DNA of 64,000 bases, from the NCBI GenBank assembly GCA_947646735.1, contig CANTFK010000993.1, positions 124,001 through 188,000 of the forward strand, read 5' to 3'. Positions 20,379 through 30,642 of this stretch are shown here, in pieces. How positions within the stretch are numbered: position 1 is the first letter of the stretch; each line of letters opens with the position of its first letter. The notes beneath the pieces are model-generated. The model was not told where the DNA came from, ran no database searches, and saw only the letters and a program-made list of their open reading frames with translations. Source of the stretch: Peronospora farinosa (Eukaryota; Oomycota; Peronosporomycetes; Peronosporales; Peronosporaceae). A program made the position numbers and the translations under genes.

Positions 20379-21150
20379 TTAAGAATAAAGTGGTATCAGA
20401 GCCAAGAGACATGGGGCCAGAAACGCTGCATAAAGTGTAAAACCACTGACCACCTGACGGCTATGAGCTTCAGCGTGTAGTCGCATAAGATTAGAATGAG
20501 CTTCAGCGTGTAGTCGCATAAGATTAGAAGAATAAATATTGAACGTGTCAAGTGCTTTATGCGCTGACATTGAGACGTCGTATGTTTTGCATATGGAGAT
20601 GATGAACATCAAAGCCGAAGCGATAACGCTCTTTTTCATGTCGATATTGATACAAAATGGGTTCGTTCACCCTGATGGGCTGAGACATCATCCGTACGTG
20701 TCGATCGTAGCATCGAATGCAACTGTTGTTGTTAGACGGTGGTCGCGTCTGACAAGTTGTCAGTCTTGAATCATGAGCACTAGCTGCATTCACGTCGTAT
20801 CGTTGAGCTCGAAAAGCAACTTGACGACGCCGTTGAAACGGAAGCGTGTCAGACAAGTCTCTCGACGATCGTCTCCTTCAACGAATCCAGTACTGGTTGG
20901 GCACAAAAAATAAAAGCACAGAAACATCATGAAAGCCTCGACTAGCTCGTGGCTCTTTAACAAACCGGTGTCAATAGCTTTGAAAGTTTCAAGTAGTCCG
21001 TAGATCGATCATGATATACTTGAAGAATGGAAAAAAACTGTCATAGCCCAAAGCGATGAAGAATGAGACGTTGTAATTGGCGAAGCTCAATGAGTTTTTC
21101 ATGTCGTAAACTCTCTTCTTGGCTGTCCAACCATTCTTGTTGACCCATTA
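20379..21150 (-). pseudogene. MLO-like gene remnant with internal deletion
   Basis: Read on the minus strand, pieces of the MLO-like family appear in order but broken. At 21030-21130 is the pre-TM4 region (equivalent of the S-R-F-G-L-P-Q-L-F-P-F block, mutated). At 20900-21000 is the TM4-TM5 region. At 20800-20870 is the segment encoding F-R-F-N-S-V-V-K-L-L-F-E-L-E after the EF-hand. At about 20560 is the tail motif A-H-K-A-L-D-T-F-N-I. The middle of the gene (TM6-TM7 and the helix after it) is missing, and stops and frameshifts interrupt the frame. A 33-nt in-frame tandem duplication sits near its 3' end. It is a decayed fifth copy of the local family. Confidence 0.75.
20463..20528. repeat. 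two perfect 33-nt tandem units
   Basis: The unit atgagcttcagcgtgtagtc... occurs twice head to tail with a period of 33 nt (11 codons). It lies within the 3' end of the MLO-like pseudogene and keeps the minus frame open. Confidence 0.95.
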
Positions 21151-21184
21151 ATCAGTCCAAGTCTTAGTGTAGCATCATCATCAT

Positions 21185-21229
21185 ATACTCAAGTGTATAC
21201 TCAAGTGTATACTCAAGTGTATACTCAAG
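21185..21229. repeat. 12-nt tandem repeat, 3.75 units
   Basis: The unit atactcaagtgt is repeated three times plus a partial fourth. It lies between the MLO-like pseudogene and the USP7 gene, about 170 bp upstream of the USP7 start. Confidence 0.95.
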
Positions 21230-21302
21230 CTAAATGTATACAAAACCTCTCTCTATGTAGCCATTTATCGGCTATGTTGAAGCCTCAACCTTTTAAACCA
21301 TA

Positions 21303-21317
21303 TCATTTATTCAATTT
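21303..21317 (+). promoter_or_regulatory. oomycete initiator-like element of USP7
   Basis: The sequence TCATTTATTCAATTT closely resembles the oomycete core promoter (initiator TCATTYY followed by a CAWTTT flanking element), with one extra base between the two halves. It lies about 80 bp upstream of the USP7 ATG, where a transcription start is expected. Confidence 0.5.
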
Positions 21318-21397
21318 CACAAGACCTTTTCGATTTTTGATTGGTTAAAACGATCCAATAATATCTTCCAACCACGTGCAATCAAATAATATCTCGA

Positions 21398-24300
21398 ATG
21401 GTAGGGAAGCGTCGAAGTCCCGTCGGTGACTTGTCTCCTGACGCTCAGCGCCGTAAAAGGCTCAATACACGGTCACAAAACGACGTACGATCGAAAAACC
21501 ATGACATTTCTCGCAATGAGCGTCCAACAATGTCAATGGAAGCTCAAAAACTCGCGTCAATAGCGTTGAAAACTCCACCTTCCAGATCAGAGCTACCAAT
21601 GTTGGTTTTCCACCATCAGTTTCAAGTTCTCGACGTGAGTAATAACCAGGTGATGACGGCCATTGGCAATGACGCATGGGGTGCGTCTTGGCGTGTCATT
21701 TGGCAACCTAGAAGTCCCACAAATGACACTTTTGTCGGATTATTTGTCGAGCTTGTAACAGACGCTGCAAAGCCAGAAAACTTATTCGTACGACCCGTAG
21801 AATTGAGTATTGTACTCATTAATCAAGGTGGTTTATCCTCAATTATCAAACATACAAGTGTTCATGGATTTTCCAGCGAAAATCCGATCTTTGGCATGAG
21901 TCAATTAATTCAACGAAGTGACTTATTGAATCCAAATAATAAATTCTTGACCACAGATGGAAACGTAGAAATTGAGGTGCAATTAAATTTTGTCGAGGAA
22001 ATTGGAAAAGTTCCAGAAGATCATGAGAAAGAAAAAGTCAAAACACTGCAATCGACAAGTGGTACGCATCCAAATGCAGTTTTGACAACTGATTCGGACG
22101 TGACGTTGGAAAGAACGCAGCAATTACGTTCGTACGACTCGAAAGAGGAGACGGGGATGGTGGGGTTGAAAAATCAAGGAGCTACGTGCTACTTGAACTC
22201 GCTCTTGCAGACCCTCTTTCACTTGCGAGCATTTCGTCAAGTGGTGTACGAAACACCGACAGCTCAGGAAGACACTAATGAGTCCGTGTCGTTGGCACTG
22301 CAGCGTGTGTTTTACAGGTTACAGAGACAACGTAAAGCTGTATCGACAAAGGAACTTACGCGCTCATTTGGGTGGAGTGCAATCGACTCGTTCATGCAAC
22401 ATGATGTGCAGGAGCTGTACCGGATTTTGTGTGATCGATTAGAAGAGAAGATGAAGCACACGAGAGTCGACTCGGCAATTCCAATGCTTTTTGAGGGCAA
22501 AGTGAGGTCTTTTGTGCAGTGCGTGAATGTCGATTTTCAGTCTTTCCGTGATGAAAGCTTCTACGACTTGCAACTAGATGTTAAGGGCTGTAAAGACTTG
22601 ATGCAGTCGTTTCGCAAGTATGTGGAAGTAGAAATGTTGGATGGAGACAATCAGTACGAAGCTACAGGACACGGAAAACAGGATGCCAAGAAGGGTATTG
22701 AGTTTGCCACCTTTCCACCTGTTCTCAATATTCAGCTTAAGCGCTTTGAATACGATGCTACGCGTGATGGCATGGTAAAGATTCATGACCGCTTTGAGTT
22801 TCCAAAACGGCTTGTGCTAGACGAGTTCATCTCCAAAAGTGGCAAGAAAGAAACAGATAACAGTACAGAGAAATCTCCACGGTATATTTATCATCTGCAC
22901 AGCGTTTTGGTGCACAGTGGCGATGTACACGGCGGTCATTACTACGTATTTATTCGACCTGGGAAACATATTGCTACAAGTGCGGACTGGTTCAAGTTCG
23001 ATGATGATCAAATCACGCGCGTCGACGAACAGATAGCGATTGAGGGGAATTTTGGCTCTGCTGGGACCCCTGCAACTCCACAAGATGCATTTACGGAACC
23101 GCTGTCACCTCTGTATTCTTCATCACTCTTCTGTTCGCCAGATCGTAATGGTGGGAAAAGCAACGAAAGGAATGGTATGGATGGTCTCGAGTTCAGATCT
23201 ATGGACACAAGAGGTGAGCCAGGTACTGACGGTGATAATGCAACAGATGAAGTGTACAATTACAGCCAGAGCAATGGCACTCCCTTAGGTCCTGCGTCAG
23301 ACAGGATGATGCTTCCACTTGGTAGGAGCTTTTCGAGCGCATACATGCTTGTGTACGTGCGGGACGGTGAAAACGACATCAGTGCGATTCAGTATGAGAG
23401 AAGTGCGAATGCAGGCACTACCCCAATGACTTCTGCGTTGAGAGGTGTTCCGATGACCGATGGCGAAATAAGCAACAACAAATTGGAAGTGGCATCAGTT
23501 GAACCAGAGCTCTCTACGTGGCAAAGCGATCCGCTACCAATCCCAGCTGATTTGGTCACTCGCTTTCATGAAGAGGAGAAGGCAGTCGCCCGGCGCAAGA
23601 AAGCCCAGCAGACAGAACACTTGTACATGAACTTTCGTATCGCTTCCGATACGAGTATTGCCAAACTGACACGGATAACAAAGATGATGGATTTCTCGGG
23701 GTTTAATAATTCAACCACATTGCGCATCCGTATCAAACGCACAGCATCCATTCGACAGCTTCATCGTCGCGTGTATAACGAGACCGGTGTCCCCATGTCA
23801 CGACAACGCTTGTGGAAAGTCATTACGCGTGAAAATCGCACAACTCGACCCGACCAACCGCTTCATCCAGATCTGTTTGATTATCGTGTGGACTCGCTGA
23901 TTGAAGATGATGCCTCGACTAAAGCTCCTGTTAAGTTGTACCTTCAGATACTGGATAGCTTGTCAGAGTCTTCTGCAGCTTCACCCATTTCGCCGTCATC
24001 TCCTTCTATTCACGCACACAGAGTAGGATGTATGCGTACAACTCCAGCAACGGTCATCCACCGGCATTTCTGGGACGAATTCACACCTCCTGCGATCGAA
24101 GATGCTCCATTGATCGCGAGCGATACAGCATCCTGTCAGGAAGTGGAGGACGAGGACGCAGGTGCTGTTACTGATGAGGCTAGCGATAGTAGTACGTTTC
24201 ATCACGCGATGCCTTTGCGAGATTACGAAATCTTGTTGTTTATCAAGTTTTATGACCTTAAGAAAAGGCTAGGTGAGCGATTGGAGTACGTGGGTAACAT

Positions 24301-26114
24301 AGTCGTGGATTCGCGAATAACAGGTGCAGAGCTAGCTAAGTGTCTACACGAGGCGCTGTCAATTCCCCTCGCCACGGAATTATTGCTGTACGAAGAGGTG
24401 CAACCGACTTCTGTGTCTGAGATTGATATGGAGGCAACACTTTCGGGATCTGAAATTCAAAATGGTGATATAATTTGCTTCCAATACGCAGATGACGAAG
24501 CCCTGGCAAATGGTATCGTGATCAACCCTGATGTCGGAGTGGATGATGATCCTGATGCCACGGAGGCGACGTACATCGGCCCTAATGGTGAAGAAGTGAC
24601 AACCGTCATTTCTTCGGATAGTGATGACCTAGTGGGCACCAGTTCACTAGCAAACAGGAGCGGCTTGTATGCCAACGGTATACGGGGTCTTCATAGCCAC
24701 GGGTCAGCTGGAATAAGGCAAATGTCTGTGGGGAAGTTACACCAGTACCAACGGCGACTGGTGGAAAGATATCCGGATGTGCCATCTTACTTTCAATACT
24801 TGCTAGATCGTGTGGAGGTGACATTTCGCCGCTACGGATACTTGGAGGAAGAATCCTTCACGCTGTCGCTTTTGTTTAGCAATGTGTATGACGAGGTAAT
24901 CGACGCGGTAGCGGAGTATTTGGGGCTCCTGGGACCAAAACGATTGTTTATACGACTATATCAGCATTCGCCTCTAAACAACTTGCCCATGAAGTCGCCA
25001 TTACGCCACTCGCGCTACGCTGGGGATGATCAAACTACACTGGAGGAGCTGCTTACCGAGTATCTGGAGCGTACTAACATTTTGTACTACGAGCTGCTCG
25101 ATCACCCGATCACTGAGATTGAGACGAAGAAGGAGCTGCTCGTGCATCTCAGTATATATGACGCTTGCTTCGCCACCGACCAGGCAGCGTCGCCATCCCC
25201 GATTGCACCACAGCGCCATATTGAAGTGCTCGTCATACCCACACACCAGATCTGTGACTTGCTTCAACTCATTCGCAATGGACTTGGACTGCCGGAGGAC
25301 ATACCGTTGCGCGCATGCGAGGTCATCCATCACGGAACAATGATTACGCGGTTGATTAAGGAAGACGAGTCGCTGTCACGCTTTTGTGGCAATGGCATTG
25401 TGTCAGATTCCAATTCGCCTGAGATATTAGTGGAACAGATTCCTGCTTACGAGATGATCAGCGATAAAAAAACCACTAGTGAAGACGAAGAGTTTACAGC
25501 GTCGGAGCCGTGTGAAGTAGCCGCTAACAGTTCCACGATGGTCACACCAAGTGAAAAGCAATCGTCAGAGAGCCGACCAGCTAAAGCTGCTTTACTAAGC
25601 GATCAAAAGGATGCTTTACCTGATGACGACGAATCCACAATATGGTATTACAAGGGCGTGGTGCATTTCAACTTTCTAAAGAACTCCCAAAGGTGGATTC
25701 ACCCTCATGGAGTACCATGTGTCGTGCGCTTCGGCAAGTGCGACACCGTCGGTGACATCAAGGAGCGTATACGTCAACGGTAAGATCCGCCGTTGTCTTT
25801 TGCTCTCTGTGCGTCATTCGACTAACTTTTGGTACATCGTGCTTTTGTGTAGGATGGGTATCGCATTAGAAGTGTTCGCACAGTGGAATTTTGCACTAGT
25901 AAAGGACCTGAAAGCGTCGACGCTACAGAATGTGTGCGACGACATGGAGCCAGAGGCACTAGATGTGCTTTCTATGTCGCGGCTTACGGATCTCTGCGGT
26001 GCAGACTTTGAAGGCCTTGGTAGCTTGGGGCTGGAGCACGCAGACCCAACGCCAGTTCCTCGCCATCATAGTAACAGGAGGCTTGAAACGGGTATCCATA
26101 TCCGCCAGAGCTGA
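21398..26114 (+). CDS. USP7: USP7-type ubiquitin carboxyl-terminal hydrolase, two exons
   Basis: A 1547-residue protein from exons 21398-25779 and 25853-26114; the 73-nt intron runs GTAAGA...TGTAG and splits an Arg codon in phase. An N-terminal MATH/TRAF-like domain spans about 65-205. The USP catalytic core follows: Cys box GLKNQGATCYLNSLLQT with nucleophile Cys264, then His box VHGGHYYVF with His514, then WFKFDDDQIT near 531-540. C-terminal ubiquitin-like (HUBL) repeats fill the remainder, with disordered Ser/Asp-rich linkers near 560-720 and 860-950. The layout MATH-USP-HUBL matches USP7/HAUSP. It should cleave ubiquitin from substrates in nucleus and cytosol. It is longer than the human enzyme (about 1100 residues) because of the linkers. 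Confidence 0.95.
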
Positions 26115-26549
26115 GCCAAGTACAAGAGTTCAAGACACAGCTGATTGGATTGTCCGTGTCTGTTGATGTGCAGTGCTGTACCAGTCCACATGCCTGTCGT
26201 CTACTGGTTTTGCACGACGTAAGACTTGAAAAAACATGCACTGACTTGGGAGACACAAGGCGACAATACCAAAAACTATCGCCTGTATCGCCATTGCGAG
26301 CATATCATGTACACTTTTTGTCAAAAGTCAATAGACTTCTAAACACCCCTTGTCACTAATGGTACAGCAGCTGGACATTTTGCGATATAGCAAATCGACA
26401 TCAGTATGTAATATATGGAACTTTATTCATTTCTAACCTATCAAATAGAATTTACACATTAAAAACGCGTATTGTTTCGGTATATATTTCATCCAACGTA
26501 ATTTTTCAGTCGTCTACTTAATTTTGAGTCATTTTCGTCAAAAGCTCAT
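26115..26549. other. intergenic between USP7 and the ACSBG-like gene
   Basis: This short, AT-rich spacer holds the 3' end of USP7 and the promoter of the next gene. A GTCATTTTCGTCAAAA stretch at 26528-26543 is initiator-like and lies just ahead of the ATG. Nothing else is seen. Confidence 0.4.
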
Positions 26550-29195
26550 ATGATCAACGTCACGAAACGACAAAATGACCACGACTCGTCTTTTAACCTG
26601 AATCAAGTCGTTTTATCAACGAAATCGAATAAAACCAATCACCAGTCGCTTCATTGCAAGTTTGTATTGCATTCGTGGCCTAATAACGAAATTCATACCA
26701 CGCGTGACTCGACAATTCATCGTTTCCAAGATTCCAGTCGTCACCGTTTAACGTCAGACATGATTTCCTTTACTACAACAATCATACAAACTTCTAAATT
26801 TAGTACCAATTCACTCGACGTTTCGACATTTAAACGTTGTGACGGAATTCAATTGGGAAGAAATAAAAAACCGAAATTTTCACTTTTTGGTAAACAAAAG
26901 ACTCAAAGTGACGAAGAAAAAGAAGAAGAAGAAGAGAAAAAGTTGACGAGAAAGTGTCATTTGTATTCAATGACATCATCTTTTGGAGAATTGAAAATTG
27001 AATCGACTGTTGAAAAGACGTGTCAGGATGCACCGGTCGTCAAGAATGGCTACATGTATTCATTGGGTAGTACTACTAGGGATAGTAGTGCTCCATCCAT
27101 GTCAGAAACAAGAGATCGACGTAGTAGTCGATTTAGTACAGGACGTGCCTGGACTCGAGCATTGAGTGTCACACATGACAGACAAGATGTTACAAGTATT
27201 GCAGCATTGGTGACTACAACACCCATGACAGTTTGGAATACTTTTTTACAAACTGTGAGCAATTTTGCAGATAAACCGGCCATTGTTGGACGGGAACAAG
27301 TGGCTAAGTGGACTCATCATCGGGCTGCTCCGATGATAAATGTAGTGTACTCCTGGGCACAACATGCTGTACGTGTACGTTGTGTGACAAGAACATTGTT
27401 GCAATTGGGATTTCGTGCTGGAGAAGGAGTTGTCATTAGTGCAAAAAGTAGTCCGTTACTACAAGCAGTAAATCTTGCCGTGGTGTCATTGGGTGGCATA
27501 GTGGCTCATGTGCGCAGCTCATGGAGTGCGCATGAACTTCGAGAACACATTTTACCCACTGCCGAAGCAACCGTTGTGATCGTCGATACGTTGGAGGATA
27601 ATTTTCGAGATGCATTAGAAGCACTGGATACACTTCGGCTGCCTATTCGTGCAGTGGTGATTCTTGGTGATTCATCTGCTATGGACTGTGCTGTTGCGAA
27701 TCTGCGTAATATTAACATTATTGGAGCAAAAGACCTTCTCGATATCAACACACTTGCGACCGCGGAAGCTGCAATGACGCCGTCGCTCAATTCACTGGCG
27801 TCCTGTGTGCTGCCAGGTCAATGCTGCTTGCTAACTTTCGACTACGATGACCTTGGGCGCATACGAGGCGCTGAGCTCTCGCATGACAACGTCATTTTTA
27901 CAGCTGCTGCCTTGGTGCAAAGCTTTGGCCTTCTTAGTCGTGACCGTCTCGTGGGATATTTGCCGCTGTATCACGTGGCATCGCAAGTGCTGGAATTTTA
28001 CGTGCCTCTTATTGCAGGACTGTCTGTAGTGTGTGCACCAACGTACAATCTGCCGCTTGTGCGTGTGATTACTGATCACAAACCGACGGTGTTTTTTGCG
28101 GCACCTGCTACGTGGACGAGCTTTAGCCAGCAAGTTTATCGTGCGAAAAGTGACGTGAATGCTGCTGTCTACAGCTGGGCAAAGACACGGGCCACGAACA
28201 ACTCACAGAAGCTTCTTTTTGCCAAAGACAAAGGAGCGAAGCATCGCAGTCTAGGCTACATGCTTGCCAAGGCACTTGTGCTAAACAAGATTAAGAAGAA
28301 GATTGGACTGGAGAGTTGCACTGCCTGCTATTCGGTGTTAGCACCGCTCGACTTCGAGCTCGAGCGACTTTTCAAGACGGTTGACACGCCGATTTACCAG
28401 CTTTTTGGTACTGCAGAGACGTCTGGCTTTGCTGCAATTAATTTCCCGCACGCTTGTGAGTTTGGAAGCTGTGGTCGTGCACTCCCGGGTACTACCATCC
28501 GATGTGATGAGCGCTCTCACGAAACTGTGCTACGTGGACGCAATGTATTTTTGGGTTATCGCTATTCTCCTTGCAATAGCAATAGTCTAGGTCCTGAGTT
28601 CGACGGCGACGACAATAGTAATCAATCGACACCGACATGTGACTTGGATGGATGGCTTCGTTTGTGGCAACGTGGTTTCCTGACTCCTACTGGTTTCCTC
28701 AAACTGAGCGACCCGAGAGACTTTCTTGTGCTTGCTACGGGTGATTGGGTCCCTATATACCCTTTCGAGTTTGCAATGATGGAGCTAATGCCGGAACTTG
28801 ATCGTGCAGTATTGGTAGGTGATGGCCGTACGTTTCTAAGTACGCTCTTCTTTCTCAAGACCAGTGAAGTGGGTTATCGACCTACTTTTGCAAACAAGCA
28901 CACAAGTGATCTACTACTAGACGAGGTCGCATTGAAGGTCGGTCATGCCATTGGTAGTAGTGCTACTACAGTTACAGAAGCTATTCGCTGTCAGCGATGG
29001 GCTGTCCATTTCGACACTATTTTGGAGAAGCTGCCTCAAGTTTGCTCGATTTCCGGATATCGTGTACGTAAGTGGATTTTGATGGCCGCCGACTTTTCCG
29101 TCGAGTCTGGCGAGCTGGACCCTGATACAAATGACGTTTGCCGTCGCAGTGTTGACCGCAAGTACCAAGCACTACTTGACTCACTATACAGCTAA
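26550..29195 (+). CDS. bubblegum-type (ACSBG-like) acyl-CoA synthetase relative, probably inactive
   Basis: An 881-residue protein. The first 200 or so residues are polar and unrecognised, with a K-E-E-E-E-E-K run near 130; internal Met residues could be the true start. From about 235 it follows the AMP-binding superfamily: FADKPAIVG, an LGFRAGEGVVI segment, a YLPLYHVASQ block, YQLFGTAETSG (A5-like) and VLVGDGRTFLSTLFFL, the last typical of ACSBG enzymes. Signature residues are missing. The P-loop S-G-T-T-G-x-P-K-G is replaced by FDYDDLGRIRGAE, the TGD motif by LRLWQRG, the GRxK hinge by SDPRDF, and the C-terminal catalytic Lys region by GELDPDTNDVCRR. It therefore probably cannot form acyl-adenylate. 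It may be a pseudoenzyme in lipid metabolism. Confidence 0.8.
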   Translation: MINVTKRQNDHDSSFNLNQVVLSTKSNKTNHQSLHCKFVLHSWPNNEIHTTRDSTIHRFQDSSRHRLTSDMISFTTTIIQTSKFSTNSLDVSTFKRCDGIQLGRNKKPKFSLFGKQKTQSDEEKEEEEEKKLTRKCHLYSMTSSFGELKIESTVEKTCQDAPVVKNGYMYSLGSTTRDSSAPSMSETRDRRSSRFSTGRAWTRALSVTHDRQDVTSIAALVTTTPMTVWNTFLQTVSNFADKPAIVGREQVAKWTHHRAAPMINVVYSWAQHAVRVRCVTRTLLQLGFRAGEGVVISAKSSPLLQAVNLAVVSLGGIVAHVRSSWSAHELREHILPTAEATVVIVDTLEDNFRDALEALDTLRLPIRAVVILGDSSAMDCAVANLRNINIIGAKDLLDINTLATAEAAMTPSLNSLASCVLPGQCCLLTFDYDDLGRIRGAELSHDNVIFTAAALVQSFGLLSRDRLVGYLPLYHVASQVLEFYVPLIAGLSVVCAPTYNLPLVRVITDHKPTVFFAAPATWTSFSQQVYRAKSDVNAAVYSWAKTRATNNSQKLLFAKDKGAKHRSLGYMLAKALVLNKIKKKIGLESCTACYSVLAPLDFELERLFKTVDTPIYQLFGTAETSGFAAINFPHACEFGSCGRALPGTTIRCDERSHETVLRGRNVFLGYRYSPCNSNSLGPEFDGDDNSNQSTPTCDLDGWLRLWQRGFLTPTGFLKLSDPRDFLVLATGDWVPIYPFEFAMMELMPELDRAVLVGDGRTFLSTLFFLKTSEVGYRPTFANKHTSDLLLDEVALKVGHAIGSSATTVTEAIRCQRWAVHFDTILEKLPQVCSISGYRVRKWILMAADFSVESGELDPDTNDVCRRSVDRKYQALLDSLYS

Positions 29196-30054
29196 GAAAC
29201 ACTTGATTACTACAGCCAAGAAAGAATGAATGATAGAGATTTAAGATACGAGAACCCAGGATTGAAGACCATGGCTCGCTTTGCTGAACCCAAGCTCTCG
29301 TACCCACCCACCCTTACACTATGAAGTTTGTTTGGTACGTGGGACATCTACCCCACCACTATCCAACAAACACCCTTTGGGTTACGAGATGGATCTTCCA
29401 CGGTATCTCTTCCGCCTATCTACCGATGCTTTAGAAAGTGCTGCACTTGAGTGGAAAGCGATCTTGATACCTCTTGATTGGCACACTTCTATCATTCCAT
29501 TGAGAAGTGACCCCATGAAGCAGTAGACACGGACGTCATTGCTAAGAAAATGATACAAGTAAAAGGAAAATCTTGCTACGCAAAAGATACTGTCGGGAGG
29601 GATCACATGTAGTTCAAAGCGGCGTGGAAAAGTAGAGTCGCCGAGACATGAACGAGAGGATATCATTTATCAGGTATCCCACCATTTCAATGGCCGACCG
29701 TTTCGAAACTGCCACAAAGCGCAGGCCTGTCATTCCTCGATGATTGGCGACTTTGCTGCTAATGATGCAGTAGTCGCTTGCAAGAAGAGTGTTTTCTGAC
29801 AAACAACCACCTCGTGTCAAAGGGAGGACCCGATAAAGAAGCTTGAAATCTTTCAAGATAGCAGGAATTAGCTCGCAAGTTGAAGTCGTGCAGCTGCACT
29901 TCTCAAAAAGGTTGCACTGGGTGCACTGCACTTCTACTAGCAGCCTGTACCTGTTGCAGCCAAGCATGCGCCCCTCCAAGTGCATCCCTTGCATCGAAAA
30001 AGAGCCTTTCGACTCTCATTTTCGAAAATTACGCAACGAACTGACCTCAACTTC
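29196..30054. other. intergenic with a Cys-rich minus-strand ORF of doubtful status
   Basis: The only notable content is an ATG-started 126-codon ORF at 29614-29994 on the minus strand. It has several Cys in its first half and no recognised domain. Its lack of any family signature and its position 5' to the next gene make it more likely a chance ORF than a gene. Confidence 0.3.
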
Positions 30055-30642
30055 ATGCTGGCTACTCGAGCATCGTTTCTGTCGTTTTTGGCTCCGAAAT
30101 CGATCCCCACTTTGTGGACTGTTCGGGTGATTACCATACTATGGCAACTTGCAGTCAAACGTGCCCGCAAGTCGCGGAGACGAGGTCACGACACTTCCGA
30201 CTTCATGTACGGCAGTGAAAGTTCCACCTTGAGATTCCAAGAAGAGAAAAAGCTCGACTTTGATGAACCCTCAATTATGAAAGAAGCTGCGCTCTTGATA
30301 GTCGCATCGGGAGTTATTTCACTCGCTGACTTGGAAGCAGTCACAGGCTATCGTCTATCTGAGAATCGTGACATTGAAGTGTCTCCGACCAAGGACAATG
30401 ATGCGAGTTCAGAAGCGGCCACATACATGTCGGACTGCAGCAGTATTGCGGACAGCGATATGTCCAAGAGCACACAAGAGGAGGGTACTACCGTCACGAA
30501 ACTCACGGCCACCGACGATTGCACTTGTCAGCAGCCATTAGCTATACGACGAACAATGCACAAGCCATTGAAGTGGGTCTGCATAGGCTACGGTCGCTAC
30601 GTGAAAAAAGAAGACGTAGCCATAAGAATCGAATGTATGTAA
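30055..30642 (+). CDS. hypothetical protein with C-terminal W-x-C-x-G-Y-G-R-Y motif (copy 1)
   Basis: A 195-residue protein from ATG 30055; the open frame extends upstream only to a GTG. The N-terminus is hydrophobic/basic (ATRASFLSFL followed by a W-rich helix and R-K-S-R-R-R). The middle is acidic and Ser-rich with SDCSSIADSD. The C-terminus has KWVCIGYGRYVKKED. The protein at 32462-33181 has the same architecture: ASF start, TDCSVIPESD middle and HWMCVGYGRYIKQ end. The pairing shows both are real, conserved genes. I recognise no known domain, and no function is assigned. Confidence 0.65.
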   Translation: MLATRASFLSFLAPKSIPTLWTVRVITILWQLAVKRARKSRRRGHDTSDFMYGSESSTLRFQEEKKLDFDEPSIMKEAALLIVASGVISLADLEAVTGYRLSENRDIEVSPTKDNDASSEAATYMSDCSSIADSDMSKSTQEEGTTVTKLTATDDCTCQQPLAIRRTMHKPLKWVCIGYGRYVKKEDVAIRIECM

